NCBI GenBank assembly: GCA_917880885.1
Contig: OU862934.1
Location: forward strand, 31,108,734 to 31,172,733
DNA: 64,000 nucleotides
Reading direction: 5' to 3'
From: Limnephilus marmoratus
Lineage: Eukaryota > Arthropoda > Insecta > Trichoptera > Limnephilidae
Under the pieces are notes generated by a model. That model ran no database searches. It was not told the DNA's origin and saw only the letters and a program-made list of their open reading frames with translations. This document shows, piece after piece, positions 42,452 through 53,076 of the stretch; within the stretch, counting starts at the first letter, position 1; the number at the start of each line of letters is the position of its first letter. The position numbers and the translations under genes are program-made.

Positions 42452-42656
42452 ATTATATTAAACATCTCTTTTATTGTTTAAATTAAGAAGGGGAATGTCA
42501 CATCAGAATTATGATGATGTATTGCACATCACTAGTTGTTACCCATGGTATCTATACAATACGTCTAATGTCAAAGTCGTGATTAATAATGTCTTGATTG
42601 TAAATCAGTAAAAAGTGTTTCTATTAAGTCATCCACGTCAAATAACAAAGAATTCA

Positions 42657-42745
42657 CGGATTTCAAAATTTCATTATAAATTTTTTATTCCAAATAAAGT
42701 CAAGAATCACTGGTAAGTAAATCAAGAATTTATATTATGTTTTTT
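42657..42745. repeat. diverged arm of the TTAA palindrome family
   Basis: TTCAAAATTTCATTATA, TTATTCCAAATAAAGTCA and GAATCACTGGT-AAGTAA align with the right arm at 25578-25645. Only one arm is evident. Confidence 0.6.
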
Positions 42746-43273
42746 TCTCCTACGTAGATGAATGATAATATTACAAATATATAAATAAAGATTCATAAAC
42801 AAAAAAGAAAAAGTTTAAATTTGTGCATGTAGACCTCACCTAGTCCTACATATATCAAGCAACTCGATTGATGAAGATATTGTGTGAATTATGGTTTAAG
42901 TGTGTAGCTAGCGGAGGCACAGATAAGAAGAAGAAGTGGAAAAGAAGATAGAGGAAGGAAGCAGAACGGGAGAGAGGAGAAAGAGGAAGAATTGGAGTAA
43001 TATTCATGTGATTGAATGAGGAGAAAAGAATGGCAATCTATCATACTTAATACTTGCCTCGCGGAATATTTTCAAAATCTTCTGTTTTTCGTATCGTGGA
43101 AACAATATTTTGTTTTTATTTAATCTGACTCGAGCTTATTTCAAAATTGAACAAAATTTTCATTTTCCTAAAAGATTCACACAGATTAAAAATATCTTTC
43201 ACTGCAACAAACTCATCAATACGTATTCGATTAAAAACTCGAAATACACTATTTAGATAACCAATATGCATAT
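42746..43273. other. no gene recognised
   Basis: AT-rich, with GAA-rich patches near 42920-43010. Confidence 0.4.
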
Positions 43274-43640
43274 GTAGCAGATATTTTTAGAAGAATACTT
43301 AAAATAAGCTGGATGGACAGGGTTACGAATGAAGTTGTTATGGTTCGGATGAATAAAGAAAAGGAAGTAATTAAAACTATAAAAATCCGAAAACTTCAAT
43401 ATCTTGGACAAGTGATGAGATATCCAGAAAAGTATGAGATCTTGCATCGCATAATGCAGGGAAAGATTGCCGGAAGACGGGGCCCTGGAAGAAGGAGAAC
43501 CTCATGGCTGAAAAACCTCAGACAGTGGTTTGGCCAGTCTACCGTAGAGCTGTTCCGGGCCGCAGTAAACAAAGTCCGCATAGCCAACATGATAGCCAAT
43601 GTCCGTAGAACGGACAGGGCACAAGAAGAAGAAGCAGTTT
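43274..43640 (+). pseudogene. RTE-like LINE C-terminal fragment, longest copy
   Basis: About 110 residues in one frame: SWMDRVTNEVVMVRMNKEKE, KLQYLGQVMRYPEKYEILH, GRRGPGRRRTSWLKNLRQW, then ELFRAAVNKVRIANMIANVR and a (GAA)n end. It contains only the post-RT tail of ORF2. The same family appears on the minus strand at 524-703 and 59396-59815. Confidence 0.75.
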
Positions 43641-43760
43641 TTTTTGTGGCACAAAAAACTTTTCGCACATATTGTTTTAAAAAAGTAACTGTGTATTGAA
43701 TTTTATTGTAATAACTTTTTTGAAAGTTGTACTCATCAATTTAATATATCATTGAAGAAG

Positions 43761-44446
43761 AATATTAACGAAATGTGAAACAGAACAAGACACAGAAAAA
43801 TTAAAGATAACGGTAGCTACTGGGACTCGAACCCAGTATCTATTGTGTTCCCGGAACTAAAATAGCCTTTGGGACCTATTTTGTTCTGTATGTGAAAAAT
43901 AAGTATACCTTACCATTAATATATTTTACGTACAACGATTATTATCTAAGTTAGCGGTAAGCGCCAGATTTTATTTTTCTAGACGATGAATTAATAACTT
44001 CGGGAGGGAAACTTTTAGAAACATCTTAAATATTTGTAACACGTCCTTCAGAATTAATTAAAATGAACCCGGTGGAAAGGTCGGATCTCTTACTAAGGCG
44101 AATTCGGCGTTCGTGCGTCCAATACGCCGTGCCACGGGCGTATATTTGTTTACAGGTTTTTTTTTAATTTACGTCGTTAAGATTCCCACATTATTTTAGA
44201 GTGTTTGCCAGGGCAAATTCAACTGTAGGTCCGTCCAACACACCGAGTCGCGAGTCGTAATTTCTTTACACGACTACTTTAATAACGTCGTTAAGATTCT
44301 GAATATACGAGTATTTTAGGGTATATCGTCGTCTTAAGTCGCTGTGTTCTAGTAAGATAAAAGATCATGGGTTCGAGTACAAGTTGCTACGTAATCTTTT
44401 TTTTTAAGAAAAATATTAACGAAATGTGAAACAGAACAAGTCACAG
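43761..44446. repeat. segment bounded by 35-bp direct repeats, tRNA-like motifs
   Basis: AATATTAACGAAATGTGAAA-CAGAACAAG-CACAG occurs at 43761-43795 and 44412-44446 (one difference). Inside are a minus-strand T-arm/B-box-like CTGGGTTCGAGTCCCAG (about 43822-43838), a plus-strand GGGTTCGAGTAC (about 44369-44380), and a two-fold internal repeat around TACGTCGTTAAGATTC. It looks like SINE material, but I cannot define units. Confidence 0.5.
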
Positions 44447-44626
44447 TATATGTGCTATTTTATTTATTTGTGTTTTAAATTATGAAATATAGTCATTAAA
44501 GATTTTAATATTTCATTATATTATTGTTTTTTTTTATTGTGTATTTTATTTAGATATAAAATTTCACATGTTATATCTAATGTTTTCTTTTCTATGACTA
44601 CTACAATATTATTTACTACCTACTGA

Positions 44627-46107
44627 CTAAAATTTGGACTTTACAATATTAAGACATAATCCACGAAAAACTGCAAGACTTTTAGCCTCCTTAACATTTA
44701 CAGGGAGTTCATTGAACATTTTAAAACCTTTATAATAAATATTATTTTGTGTTCCCGATAAATTTATTTTAGGAAGCCTAAAATCGTTGCAGTTTCTCGT
44801 AGGATAACAATGAACTGTACTGTTGATTCTAACATTATTCAACATATAATCAGGTAACATTTAATTTTTTAACTTATAAATAAAAACTAGGGTATTGAAA
44901 ACTAATCTTTGCCACACACTTAAAATATTGAGTTGGCGTTGCATGGTTTTTATCCTGGTATACCTGCTACAGCACAATATAGATCTCATGCCTCTGTTCT
45001 GAATTATTTCCATTCTTTTAATTTGTGTTTTATTGCTCAGAAAGATTACACTTGAGCAATAATTCAGATGAGATGCTACAGTCGTGTTATAGACCAATTT
45101 CCTAGTTTTAATGTCTAATTTTCCCTATATCCTACTTAAGAAATTAATCTTTTTGGCAATTTTTTTAGTTAGCATTTCAAAGTTAGAGTTAAGTTTTAAC
45201 TTATTATCGATTATGATTCCCAAATATTTAATTTCTTCTACCTCTTCAATAGTTTGATTGTCTATATTTAGGGTGATAAGTCCATTTTGTTTTTTCCCTA
45301 ATACCATGAATTTACTTTTAGTTACATTTAATTTGAGTTTATTTATGCATAACCATTTAGATATTTCATGAAGTTCACATTGTATTTTTGACAATGCATC
45401 TTCAATATTATTTGCTATGATATATAAAAGTGTGTCATCAGCAAACAATTTGATGGAACAGTACTTTTGGCACTTCACTATATCATTGATATATATAATA
45501 AAAAGTAGTGGTCCCAAGACCGATCCTTGAGGAACTCCAAGGTTAACTTGTTGCTCTTCAGAGATAGCATCTCCAAATTTGGTTCTTTGTTTTCTGTTTT
45601 TTAGGTACTCAGTAAACCACTGCAATTCTTTACCATGAATTCCCATGTCCTTCAATTTCATTATTAGTCTTTCTCTGTCAATCGTTTCTAAAGCACGTCT
45701 AAAGTCTAAGAATACTGCTATGATGATTTTCTTGTGATCCATACTTGTTTTCCATTCATTTAAGATATAATTAAGTGCTGTTTCACAGGAATATTTGTTT
45801 CTAAATCCAGATTGTTGTTTAACAAGAATGTTATTTTTTTCAATAAAATTGTTTATCTGTTCTTTAACTATCGATTCTAGTAATTGTTCATATTTAGGTA
45901 ATCCATTTATTGGTCTGAAGTCTTCAAAATTTTTAGCATTTATTATTTTAGGCACTGGTGTTATTATGGAAGTTTTCCATGACTGTGGAAAAATTCCCTC
46001 TAACAGAGATTCATTTATTAGTGCAACTAATCTGTCTCCTATAGCTGGCAGTGCATCTTTGATTATGCCTATCGTAATTTTAGAGGCAACTTGGGCAATT
46101 ATTTGTT
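44627..46107 (-). pseudogene. Jockey/CR1-like LINE reverse transcriptase, partial
   Basis: Minus strand. The open frame from 46107 to 45125 covers most of an RT domain: ITPVPKIINAKNFEDFRPIN, FLDFRRALETID (motif A, catalytic Asp), GVPQGSVLGPLLF (motif B) and FADDTLLY (motif C). A stop or frameshift near 45125 separates the thumb/tail pieces 45097-44861 (HLNYCSSVIFLSNKTQI) and 44860-44627 (FKMFNELPVNVKEAKSL). The endonuclease domain is absent, so the copy is 5'-truncated at about 46107. It is the best-preserved RT of a LINE in this window. No zinc knuckle is visible. Confidence 0.85.
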
Positions 46108-46458
46108 AGTAAATGATAAAGATTTAAAAAGTAATTTTATTAATAAAATATGACGAAACATAATACCTACATATCAGTAGAAATATTGTCTCGATCGTGA
46201 CTACACCAGTTATTTGAAACTCTTGCAAAATCTCTCTCATATGTGTTTTATATGATTTACTAATATTGTTAATTATCGGGTGTAACTGTGCCAAGTGACC
46301 CCAGTGGGTGAAGAACCAAATCATCAAACATTTGAAGGTAAGGCTTTTTCCCGTCTCTCTTTTTCCCAGTGAAAAAAACGCAATCAAATGTTCTTTATTT
46401 TCGTTAAGTATTTTACATTCTACGTAAGTTGCCAATCGGGCATTGAACAGGATAAAAC

Positions 46459-47200
46459 TATGAGGGTCAGTCAATAATAAGTAATTTTGTATTTGATGCT
46501 GTTCCTCAAACCTTCTTTTACAATCTGCTGCAGTAGTAACTTTTCCGTCAACAGGTGGCAGCACTGCAGTCGCTTGCAAAATAACCGATATCGATATCCG
46601 TAATAGATAGCGTTCTGTGATTTATTCTTGACTGTAGAAGGTGTAGCGCAAAAACTCACATTCATCAAAGACTGAAAAATGTGTATCATGATGCAACAGA
46701 GGACTTCATCACTGCTAGACGATGGGTTCGTTACTGTAACGAAGCTGAAGGACGAACACCACTGGCTGAGAAAAAGCGGAGCGGCGCAGGTGACACGTGT
46801 TTACCCCAGATAACTACAGATCTCGCATTCTCTCTCTCAATAAAGGCAGCATGATGACGATTATTGATTTTTCAACAAAATTTTTGCAAGGTGGATACCA
46901 AGAAACTTAACCAGCCAGAATAAAAACAACCCGAAAAACAATGGCCTCACAATACTTGCAGTTCTTAGTTTCTGGAAAAAATTGTGATCGGAGACGAAAA
47001 ATGGGTTCATTTTTTTTTACCTGAATCAAAGAGGCAGTCAATGGAATGGCACCACACAAACTCACCTAGGACAAAAAAAATCAAAACTGTGTGATCGGCG
47101 GGGAAAGTTATGGCGAAGGTGTTCTGGATATGACCGTGCTTTTTACAACACTGTAGTACATGCCCTTGTTAAAAAATGGACCAAAGCTGAAAAGTAACAA
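46459..47200 (+). pseudogene. mariner element relic
   Basis: The 5' end TATGAGGGTCAGTCAATAAT resembles mariner terminal repeats. A transposase follows in broken frames: VAQKLTFIK-LKNVYHDATED (about 46628-46705), ARRWVRYCNEAEGR-TPL, then FLEKIVIGDEKWVHFFLPES (about 46973-47035; GDEKW holds the first catalytic Asp) and SMEWHHTNSPRTKKIKTV with AGKVMAKVFWD. Several stops and small indels are present. The C-terminal third and the right inverted repeat were not found. Confidence 0.7.
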
Positions 47201-47255
47201 ATTAACGTTAATAGTATTGTTTTCTACCCCTGTAATTGCATTTTTATTTCTTGGC

Positions 47256-47805
47256 AATAAGCCACTCTAGTGAAAAATATTATGGCTTTAAAAGAACATG
47301 TTCATATGGACCAATAAACGCTGATTCCCGGATATATAAGTTTTATTAAATAATATTAAACGCAGAGTTTTAAAAAATATATTAAAAAGTCCATTTTTAA
47401 TCGGGTCATAGAAACACGCCGTCAAGTTGGCATTATTGAAATGTTTAGTGGTGACGTCACTGCTCATCGTGTCGCGACGTCACCGTAAAGTCTTTGTATG
47501 GGAATGTAGGTATTACACAAGCCATCGTATTAATTTATTCGTTTATTTACATTCTGTTTATTGAGATTTAGTTGTTGTGTTTATTGAAACATTATTTAGG
47601 CCTAAATAATTCAGTTTCAAAAATAAAGGTATCTCTTATTAGTTTATCTCTATTATTCAAAATATTCAAAAACTACTGCACAAAAAAAATAGTAATGCTA
47701 CTCTAGGGAGAATACTTCGAACACCGAAATGCAAAATGGCGGCAGTTGATCAGCTGATTGCCCGATTTTATAGTAACTTTTCAGGAGTGATGACGTCACA
47801 AGATT
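47256..47805. mobile_element. 669-bp-type TIR repeat, copy B, left part
   Basis: Aligns with 1701-2200 (ATATTATGG, AAGTCCATTTTTAATCGGGT, the paired TGACGTCAC-type octamers, GTTGATCAGCTGATTGCCCG). LTR element 2 interrupts it at 47805. The right part is at 56396-56561. Confidence 0.75.
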
Positions 47806-48461
47806 TGTAACATTTGCTGCTAGCGTCGTGAGCGATTCGCAAATTTCGCATGATTTGGTTGGCAGCATTGCACTCCGAAGGGGCGGCAGATGTTTCAAGA
47901 TGCTTCGGAAAAAGTTCGGGCGCTTCAGTTGACGGGAGTACCACAGATCGAGCAGGTGTTTTTGTGTGACGGGCTGTTGTATGGCTGGACTCAAGACATT
48001 TTGGATCACGAGAAGTGAGATTTAAATTACTTATATTTTTAACAGATCGAGATTGTGCTTTATAGATTATTTTTAGGGATTACTGATTCATAAATATGTT
48101 ACGTTTTACGTCACAGGCGCCCATCAGTAATTTTCTTATGTCGTTACAATATAATTTCTTTCTTATTGACACGTGTCGAGAAACTTTAAACATTTACAGC
48201 TGGGTACGATACATCGTAACCAGTCACCCCTGATGATTAATTCTGTTGTTTAACTTAGAGTCTCATAGCGAATCATTATAATATGTTCCAAGGGCAGGGT
48301 TTGTTTTTTACAATAAATTATACATTGTTCACATACCTACTTATTATTGCTACCTAACCTCATTGCTTGCTTGCTGGCTTTGTATGTGATTATTTATACT
48401 ATTCATGGATGGATGACCAGGTTTGGAGGGAATGAATTACAAGTAAGTATGAAACGTCACA
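47806..48461 (+). repeat. 5' LTR of element 2
   Basis: 656 bp, TG...CA ends, duplicate of 55736-56391. Confidence 0.95.
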
Positions 48462-48462
48462 T

Positions 48463-48480
48463 TGGCGCGCTTCGGCTGAA
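48463..48480 (+). promoter_or_regulatory. candidate primer-binding site of element 2
   Basis: TGGCGCGCTTCGGCTGAA starts one base after the LTR. The TGG start and position fit a tRNA primer site. I cannot name the tRNA with confidence. Confidence 0.6.
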
Positions 48481-48853
48481 CCTGTCTATGTTTGTTTTTT
48501 CTCGCACGTGTTCGCGGTAGTGTTGTTCACGATTATCAAATGGTTTTTACATCTCGATCTGTTATTAATTTGATTCTCACTTTTCCTTGGGTTTATAACA
48601 GCCCGTCCCACGACTAACTTGCCGATCTGATATTTTTAATACATAGTTTCACACAGTTTTTTTGCCTTGGTTTCCGTCAACTCATCGGCGTTATTACGCT
48701 TTTAACTCATTTTGGCTGCTCAGTTCGCTGGCAGCATACATTATTTATTATTTTCTTAGAATTGGTGATTGCATGTGCATTGTCATTTTTCATGTCGTCT
48801 TGTTGCATGTATTCTAATAATTTTCTTTCTACCCTACAATCGAGAAATAGGTT

Positions 48854-49861
48854 ATGGATGAAGGAGTAGGTACAAGAAGTAGAACAGCGGCAAAATTCAT
48901 CATGGCGAAACAGGATGATACACCGGCGGGGTCCGGTTCAGCTTTGTCAATTCCGTCACTTCCGTCGTTTCCGGTACACAAGTGGAACCTCACCTTTGAT
49001 GGCTCTGCGGATGTCAGAAATTTCTTAGAACGGGTAGAAGAACTTGCTGTCGCTAGAAACGTAAGTTATGCTTCTCTTTTTTCTTCTGCAGTCGAATTGT
49101 TTTCAGGGCAGGCGCTACAATGGTTCAGAGTAAACCGCTCCGCTTTCTCATCTTGGGCGGACATTGTGGTTGCGTTAAAAAACGAATTTGAGCTTTTAGA
49201 CCATGAAAAGAGGTTATTGGCACAAATAAGATTGACGTTTCAAGGTCAGAAAGAGAATTTTAGTTCTTTTATCACTCGTGTTCAATTACTGAATAATCGT
49301 TTGTCCACTAGGTTGCCGGATGATGAGATCCTAGACATTTTGCGGAGTAATATGTTGCCAAGATATATTCAGAAACTTTCTCTTTCGGAGATCCCTGATT
49401 TGTTAACCTTAAAAAAATTAGGTAGGATGATTGAGTTGGCCGACAGCCGTTCAAACGACAGATCAAACACTAGTAATTCTCATCCTATTAATTATTCTAG
49501 TAACAAAGGTAATCAGAGGAATCACAGTAAATCTAATTTTTCTAGAAATAACTTTTCTGGTAATAGAGGCAATGAGAGGTATTCGAATGATTTACATTTG
49601 TCTAGGAACAACCATGCTGGCAATAGTAATAATAACAGAGATTGCAACAATTTGAATTTTTCTAGAAACAATTATTCTAACAATAGAGATGGTTATGTAA
49701 ATTCTGCCGATCCTAATTTCAACTTCAGGAATAACCGTCGTGATTTTTCGAATGTTTTGCATAACCCGTCAAATGTGAATTCTAGGGAGGTGCACTGCTT
49801 TCGCTGCGGGCGTCCGGGGGTCAAGGCTCCTCTCTGCGGCTGCCGTCCTCAAAAAAACTGA
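48854..49861 (+). CDS. gag: element 2 Gag
   Basis: 335 residues from ATG at 48854. Residues 45-195 form a gypsy-type capsid region (KWNLTFDGSADVRNFLERVE, LSGQALQWFRVN-like, FLLDHEKRLLAQIRLTFQGQ-like segments). Residues 200-310 are an Asn/Arg/Ser-rich basic linker with repeated SRNN/NNRD motifs. A zinc-knuckle-like C-FR-C-GRPG-V-KAPL-C near the end has valine where histidine normally binds zinc. The last codons CAA AAA AAC precede TGA. That TGA overlaps the first ATG of pol by one base (TGATG). Confidence 0.92.
   Translation: MDEGVGTRSRTAAKFIMAKQDDTPAGSGSALSIPSLPSFPVHKWNLTFDGSADVRNFLERVEELAVARNVSYASLFSSAVELFSGQALQWFRVNRSAFSSWADIVVALKNEFELLDHEKRLLAQIRLTFQGQKENFSSFITRVQLLNNRLSTRLPDDEILDILRSNMLPRYIQKLSLSEIPDLLTLKKLGRMIELADSRSNDRSNTSNSHPINYSSNKGNQRNHSKSNFSRNNFSGNRGNERYSNDLHLSRNNHAGNSNNNRDCNNLNFSRNNYSNNRDGYVNSADPNFNFRNNRRDFSNVLHNPSNVNSREVHCFRCGRPGVKAPLCGCRPQKN
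49852..49858 (+). promoter_or_regulatory. -1 frameshift slippery site, element 2 gag/pol
   Basis: In the gag frame CAA AAA AAC TGA the heptamer A AAA AAC is correctly phased next to the stop. A -1 slip enters the pol frame at CTG ATG. The overlapping TGATG offers stop-and-restart as an alternative. Confidence 0.8.
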
Positions 49862-52800
49862 TGGCCCGTGAGGTCCTGTCGGTGGGCGCTATGACGTCTG
49901 CGTTTGCCGAGATTACTTCACGGGAATGGGTTTTGTGGCTGGATACCGTAAGAGATTTTTATAAGAATTTAAGGACTTCGAAGGAGGTGCGAGCGGCCAA
50001 CAGGGACGGCCGTCCTTACATCTCTTTCCAAGTTTTGAGCACAGGCTACTCTGGTCTTCTAGACTCTGGGTCGCACGTTTCGATTTTAGGAAATAACTTT
50101 CATCGTAAATTTTTAGATTTAGGTTTCAATTTGTCAAAATTGGATTCTGATTTCGCTCTAGTATCGGCGACTGGTCATTCGGTTACCTGTTCTTACAAAA
50201 TAGCTCTCCCGGTGCGTTTTGAAAATGTTGTTAGAACGTTCAATTTTGTTATTATGCCAGACATTAAATCTGACATTATTCTGGGTTGTGACTTTTGGAA
50301 AGTTTTCAACATCTGTCCTAAGATCTCAAAATTAATGTCTTGTAATGATTCTGTTAGTAGTGTTCGAGCATCGAATAGTATTGGGCTGGATAGTGAGAAA
50401 AATTTATCTCAATCCCAACGCTCCGTCTTGAACGTTGTAGTTCAGGAGTACATGGATTACTCAGGAGATCGGTTAGGCAGGACAGGGTTAGAACATCATG
50501 TCATAGACACGGGTGATGTGCCTCCTATCAAACAAAGGGTTTATCCCATTTCTCCGCACTTACTTCCGGAAGTACATAGGGAGCTTGACAGACTCCTAGA
50601 GTTAGGTGTGGTAGAACCGAGCAACAGCTCGTGGAATAATCCCATTGTTCTGGTACCTAAGAAAAATGGCACATTCAGGCTATGCCTCGACAGCAGACGC
50701 TTAAACGCCGTCTCGAAACGCGACGCCTACAATTTACCGTTAATCTCAGACATTCTCAATAGCTTGGGTGGTGCTCGTTTTCTATCAACTTTGGACTTAA
50801 ATGATGCCTTTTTCCAAATTCCGCTAGACGAAAAGTCTAAGGAGAAAACCGCGTTCACGATACCCAAGCGAGGGTTGTTTCATTTCGTCACAATGCCGTT
50901 CGGTTTACATGGTGCTAGCTCCCGGATGATGCGGCTGATGGATAAAGTGTTAGGGCCTGAATTTGATGGCAAAGTCTTTTGTTACTTAGATGACATCATC
51001 ATTATTAGTTCATCTTTCGAAGAACATATTTATCTCTTGAGGAAGGTTAAACAGAGACTACAGGCCGCCGGTCTTACGATTAATGTGCAGAAATCCGTTT
51101 TCTGCAGGGACTCACTCAAATACCTAGGTTTTGTCATTGATGATAAAGGTCTCCGCACAGATCCGGATAAAGTCAAGGCAATTGTTGATTTTCCGACCCC
51201 TTCGTCACAAAAGAGCTTACGTAGATTCATTGGGGTACTCTCGTGGTATAAGAGATTCATTTTCAATTTTTCTAGCATTGCTTCACCTTTGTATAATTTA
51301 ACAAAGAAAGAATTCGCGGGTAAGAAATTTGTGTGGAATGATCAAGCGCAATTAGCATTCTCAAAACTTAAAAACATTCTTGTATCCGCTCCGGTTCTCG
51401 CATGTCCTGATTTCAAGAAACCATTCACGATTAGCGTAGATGCTTCAAATGTAGGGCTCGGAGCATGTCTTTCACAAATGGATGATAAGGGGTTAGAACA
51501 CCCTATTTCTTTCATTTCAAGAACACTTTCTGCTCAAGAGAGGAACCACTCTACCACAGAAAGAGAGTTAAATGCTATGATTTTCGCGTTGGAAAAATTC
51601 AGGGGTTATATTGAGGGTTCGCCTATTCCGGTAAAGATTATAACAGACCACTACAGCCTGAAGTGGTTGACCAGCTTAAAATCGCCTTCAGGACGGCTCG
51701 CGCGCTGGGCAGTCAGGTTACAACAGTTCAATTTTGAAATTATTCATAGAAACGGTAAGGACAATGTAATTCCTGACGCGTTATCACGGGATCCTTTACA
51801 GGTTAATACGATCAGTCAAAATTTTTCTACATCGGACCAATGGTACGTCAAATTAAAGGAGAAAATTTTGGCAAATCCTGAGAAGTATCCGGCGTGGAGA
51901 ATTACTAACGATAGGCTCTATAAACATATCCAGAGTATGGAGGCTTTACATAGGTCCTACGACTGGAAAGAGGTAGTTCCGAAGGAACTCAGGAATAGTT
52001 TAATTGTACAGCACCATGTTCCTCCTACTTGCGCCCACTTTGGGATTTTAAAAACCCTGAACAGAATTAGACACAAATATTATTGGCCTAAAATGTCTGC
52101 TGATGTAAAAGCTTTCATCGGTAAATGTCAGATATGCTTAGGTTACAAGAGTACTAATTTGTTACCGCCAGGTTTGATGGGAAATCCCAAATTGGTTCAG
52201 CGCCCTTGGCAAATGATTGCAACTGATTTACTGGGGCCTTATCCGAGTTCATACAAGAAAGGTTATACTTATCTCTTGGTAGTTTCTGATTTCTTTTCTA
52301 AGTACACGAGGCTGTTCCCGCTGAGGAAGGCTACTGGGTTGAATATTGCTTCCATTTTAGAGAATGAAATTTTCCTGAAGTTTGGAGTTCCGGACACCAT
52401 TGTGTTGGACAATGGTCCTCAATACATTTCACGTGATATGAAAGCTTTAGCCAATAAGTTTCATATTCGTCACCTGTTTTATAACTGCAGATATCATCCT
52501 CAGAACAATCCTGTGGAACGTGTTAACAAGGTTTTGGTAGCAGCGCTTGGTTCGTATGTTGGATCTGACCACAGAACCTGGGCGAATCATCTTCCAGAAA
52601 TTGAGTTAGCCATTAACACGGCAGTCCATGAAGTCACAGGTTACACTCCGTTTTTTCTCAACTTTGGCAGAGAGATCATCATTTCAGGAAAAGATTATTT
52701 AGGCACTGATTTCAATGCTGAAGAAATTACGTTTGCTAAGCGTGACTCTTGGGCGTCAGGTTTAGAAGAATTGAATGACATTTTTTCACAGGTACGGACA

Positions 52801-53076
52801 TCGTTAAGGCAGTCATACGAACGGAACAAGCTGAACTACAACTTGCGTCGTAGAGATATTCAATTTAGGGTTGGGGAAACCGTATGGAGGCGATCATTCG
52901 TATTATCAGATGCAAGTAAACACTTTTCAGCAAAATTGGCACCTAAATTCATTAGGAGCAAGATTATTGGGAAAATTTCTCCAGTAGCATATCAGTTAGC
53001 TGACATGAATGGCAAAAAACTGGGTATTTATCATTTAAAAGACATTATTAAATCTGAAACTCCAGTTGATCGTTAG
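49861..53076 (+). CDS. pol: element 2 Pol polyprotein
   Basis: 1071 residues. Aspartic protease with GLLDSGS at 65-71. Reverse transcriptase with STLDLNDAF (Asp 312), MPFGLHGAS and YLDD at 375-378. RNase H with Asp 527 (SVDAS), Glu 569, Asp 596 (ITDHYS) and Asp 639 (PDALSR). Integrase with the HH...CQIC zinc domain (about 718-759) and the triad Asp 789 (ATDLLGP), Asp 850 (LDNGPQY) and Glu 885 (NPVERVN). It ends in a GPY/F-like region (FIRSKIIGKISPVAYQL) with no chromodomain. All catalytic residues are present, with no stop or frameshift. The ATG at 49861 overlaps the gag stop, but Gag-Pol synthesis by frameshift is equally likely. Confidence 0.95.
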   Translation: MAREVLSVGAMTSAFAEITSREWVLWLDTVRDFYKNLRTSKEVRAANRDGRPYISFQVLSTGYSGLLDSGSHVSILGNNFHRKFLDLGFNLSKLDSDFALVSATGHSVTCSYKIALPVRFENVVRTFNFVIMPDIKSDIILGCDFWKVFNICPKISKLMSCNDSVSSVRASNSIGLDSEKNLSQSQRSVLNVVVQEYMDYSGDRLGRTGLEHHVIDTGDVPPIKQRVYPISPHLLPEVHRELDRLLELGVVEPSNSSWNNPIVLVPKKNGTFRLCLDSRRLNAVSKRDAYNLPLISDILNSLGGARFLSTLDLNDAFFQIPLDEKSKEKTAFTIPKRGLFHFVTMPFGLHGASSRMMRLMDKVLGPEFDGKVFCYLDDIIIISSSFEEHIYLLRKVKQRLQAAGLTINVQKSVFCRDSLKYLGFVIDDKGLRTDPDKVKAIVDFPTPSSQKSLRRFIGVLSWYKRFIFNFSSIASPLYNLTKKEFAGKKFVWNDQAQLAFSKLKNILVSAPVLACPDFKKPFTISVDASNVGLGACLSQMDDKGLEHPISFISRTLSAQERNHSTTERELNAMIFALEKFRGYIEGSPIPVKIITDHYSLKWLTSLKSPSGRLARWAVRLQQFNFEIIHRNGKDNVIPDALSRDPLQVNTISQNFSTSDQWYVKLKEKILANPEKYPAWRITNDRLYKHIQSMEALHRSYDWKEVVPKELRNSLIVQHHVPPTCAHFGILKTLNRIRHKYYWPKMSADVKAFIGKCQICLGYKSTNLLPPGLMGNPKLVQRPWQMIATDLLGPYPSSYKKGYTYLLVVSDFFSKYTRLFPLRKATGLNIASILENEIFLKFGVPDTIVLDNGPQYISRDMKALANKFHIRHLFYNCRYHPQNNPVERVNKVLVAALGSYVGSDHRTWANHLPEIELAINTAVHEVTGYTPFFLNFGREIIISGKDYLGTDFNAEEITFAKRDSWASGLEELNDIFSQVRTSLRQSYERNKLNYNLRRRDIQFRVGETVWRRSFVLSDASKHFSAKLAPKFIRSKIIGKISPVAYQLADMNGKKLGIYHLKDIIKSETPVDR

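Larger units (their letters stand above)
41745..42640 (+). mobile_element. old relative of element 3: pol end plus LTR, split by Helitron
   Basis: 41745-41870 aligns with the pol C-terminal segment retained in element 3 (AGGCAGAAGCTGGAGA-GAG, CAACCCTTACACTACCAGAT). After the Helitron come AAGAAGGGGAA (polypurine tract) and TGTCACATCAG (42496), the start of a diverged LTR continuing to about 42640. Plus orientation. It shows that full-length members of the element 3 family exist or existed. Confidence 0.65.

Noticed and set aside
42020..42481. Overlapping Pro/Ser- and Gly/Arg-rich frames on both strands
   Set aside because: They arise from the purine-rich tract of a Helitron, where stops are rare in every frame.
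46124..46579. 151-codon minus-strand frame
   Set aside because: It runs antisense across the 5' end of a mariner relic and its flank, with no recognisable motif.
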